Assembly (NCBI GenBank): GCA_937937585.1
Contig: CALDCB010000021.1
Span: 1-6,000, forward strand
Direction: 5' to 3'
Length of the DNA stretch: 6,000 bases
Source of the DNA: an uncultured Coriobacteriaceae bacterium
GTDB taxonomy: Bacteria > Actinomycetota > Coriobacteriia > Coriobacteriales > Eggerthellaceae
In this document: piece after piece, positions 5,451-6,000 of the stretch
Layout: each line of letters starts with the position of its first letter
How positions within the stretch are numbered: the stretch's first letter is position 1
Program-made: the position numbers and the translations under genes
The notes under the pieces: model-generated
What the model was told of the DNA's origin: nothing
Databases searched by the model: none
Seen by the model: only the letters and a program-made list of their open reading frames with translations

Positions 5451-6000
5451 CGAGAGCACCCGCTTCCGCGACGTACTTCTCGATCAACTTGCGCTGATCG
5501 GCGTCAGACAGACCCTCACCGATGAAACGACCGGCAACGGCAACAGAGAGATCCGCGACAGAAGACTGCAGGTCGGCAATAGCGGCCAGCTTCTCCTTCT
5601 CGATGGACTTCTTAGCCTTAGCGATCATCTCGTCAGCCTGAGCCTGAGCCTGAGCCGTGATGTCAGCCTTGACCTGCTCACCAGCGCGACGGGCCTCGTC
5701 GACAATGCCGGCAGCCTCGCGACGAGCGTCAGCGAGCTGCTTCTTGTACTCCTCGAGGGAGCGCTGGGCTTCGATCTTGGCAGCCTCAGCCTCATCGAGG
5801 TTGTTCTTGATGGTCTCCTGACGCTTGTCGAGCATGCCGACAATCATCGGCCAAGCAAACTTGGCAAGAACCACCCAGATAACCAGGAAGGCAATGAGGG
5901 CAGGAATGAACTCAGAAAGGTTGGGAATCAGGATACCGATACCCAGATCAGAGTTTTCCTCTGCAAGAGCGAGCGAGGGGGCAGCCAGGGCAACGGCACC
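5440..6000 (-). CDS. atpF: F1Fo ATP synthase subunit b, 5' end cut by window edge
   Basis: Subunit b anchors the peripheral stalk in the membrane and reaches up to delta and alpha. The frame is open to the right edge, so the start is not visible; 186 residues and the TAA stop (5442-5440) are. The first visible residues, GAVALAAPSLALAEENSDLG, look like the end of a signal peptide with an Ala-Leu-Ala cleavage site. Next comes the typical b membrane segment IPNLSEFIPALIAFLVIWVV (visible residues 25-44) and then LAKFAWPMIVGMLDKRQETI at the membrane exit. Residues 60-150 form a long charged coiled coil with a QAQAQA run from a hexamer repeat. The C-terminal part VAVAGRFIGEGLSDADQRKLIEKYVAE is the delta-binding end. 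A start at the internal GTG (5874) would remove most of the membrane helix, so it is wrong. The 3' end overlaps atpH. Confidence 0.96.
   Translation of the reverse strand, partial: GAVALAAPSLALAEENSDLGIGILIPNLSEFIPALIAFLVIWVVLAKFAWPMIVGMLDKRQETIKNNLDEAEAAKIEAQRSLEEYKKQLADARREAAGIVDEARRAGEQVKADITAQAQAQADEMIAKAKKSIEKEKLAAIADLQSSVADLSVAVAGRFIGEGLSDADQRKLIEKYVAEAGALDAN
5635..5656 (-). repeat. Short tandem hexamer repeat in atpF
   Basis: On the plus strand AGCCTG occurs three times in tandem (5635-5652), followed by a partial AGCC. It encodes Gln-Ala three times in the coiled coil of subunit b. One repeat unit adds two residues, which keeps the reading frame but shifts the heptad or hendecad phase. 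Confidence 0.7.

Noticed and set aside
4926..5525. A 199-codon plus-strand frame opposite atpH
   Set aside because: It is codon-aligned with atpH and has no independent evidence of coding.
5440..5874. A shorter atpF starting at the GTG at 5874
   Set aside because: The open frame continues to the window edge, and the residues before this GTG form the conserved b-subunit membrane helix, so this Val is internal.

Overview
The window is a dense, single-direction stretch of a bacterial chromosome. Every supported gene lies on the minus strand. Read in the direction of transcription (from 6000 down to 1) the order is atpF (5' end cut off by the window), atpH, atpA, atpG, atpD, atpC and murA (3' end cut off by the window). 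This is most of an F-type (F1Fo) ATP synthase operon followed by the first enzyme of peptidoglycan synthesis. The genes for subunits a (atpB) and c (atpE), and the operon promoter, would be expected beyond position 6000.

The DNA is moderately GC-rich by eye and avoids the sense codons TTA, CTA and TCA. The protein style fits an actinobacterial lineage, and I favour Coriobacteriia (Collinsella/Olsenella/Atopobium-like). Pointers are a b subunit preceded by a signal-peptide-like segment, a DELSEEQ beta-subunit loop, and murA directly behind atpC. This placement is inference from pattern memory, not from a search.

Layout: 5440-6000 is the b subunit (peripheral stalk and membrane anchor). 4881-5450 is delta, which ties the stalk to the F1 head. 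3310-4881 is alpha, 2426-3307 gamma (rotor shaft), 1010-2422 beta (catalytic) and 569-976 epsilon (rotor/inhibitory). 1-554 is MurA, which moves enolpyruvate onto UDP-GlcNAc. Genes overlap or sit 2-3 nt apart through atpF-H-A-G-D, so translational coupling is likely. The gaps are 33 nt between atpD and atpC and 14 nt between atpC and murA. No terminator or clear promoter is visible between them, so murA is probably co-transcribed with the ATP synthase genes. No stretch above 300 bases lacks a gene.

This is a core housekeeping region. I see no mobile element, CRISPR, RNA gene or undescribed defence-type system. The items worth a second look are local: an A(-)C-mismatched hairpin capped by a C(UUCG)G tetraloop around the atpD stop codon; a perfect 10-bp GC-rich palindrome inside atpG; a 12-residue Gly/Lys-rich insertion in alpha made of GGCAAG repeats; the signal-like N-terminus of the b subunit; and a Ser for the usual Pro in the MurA active-site motif.
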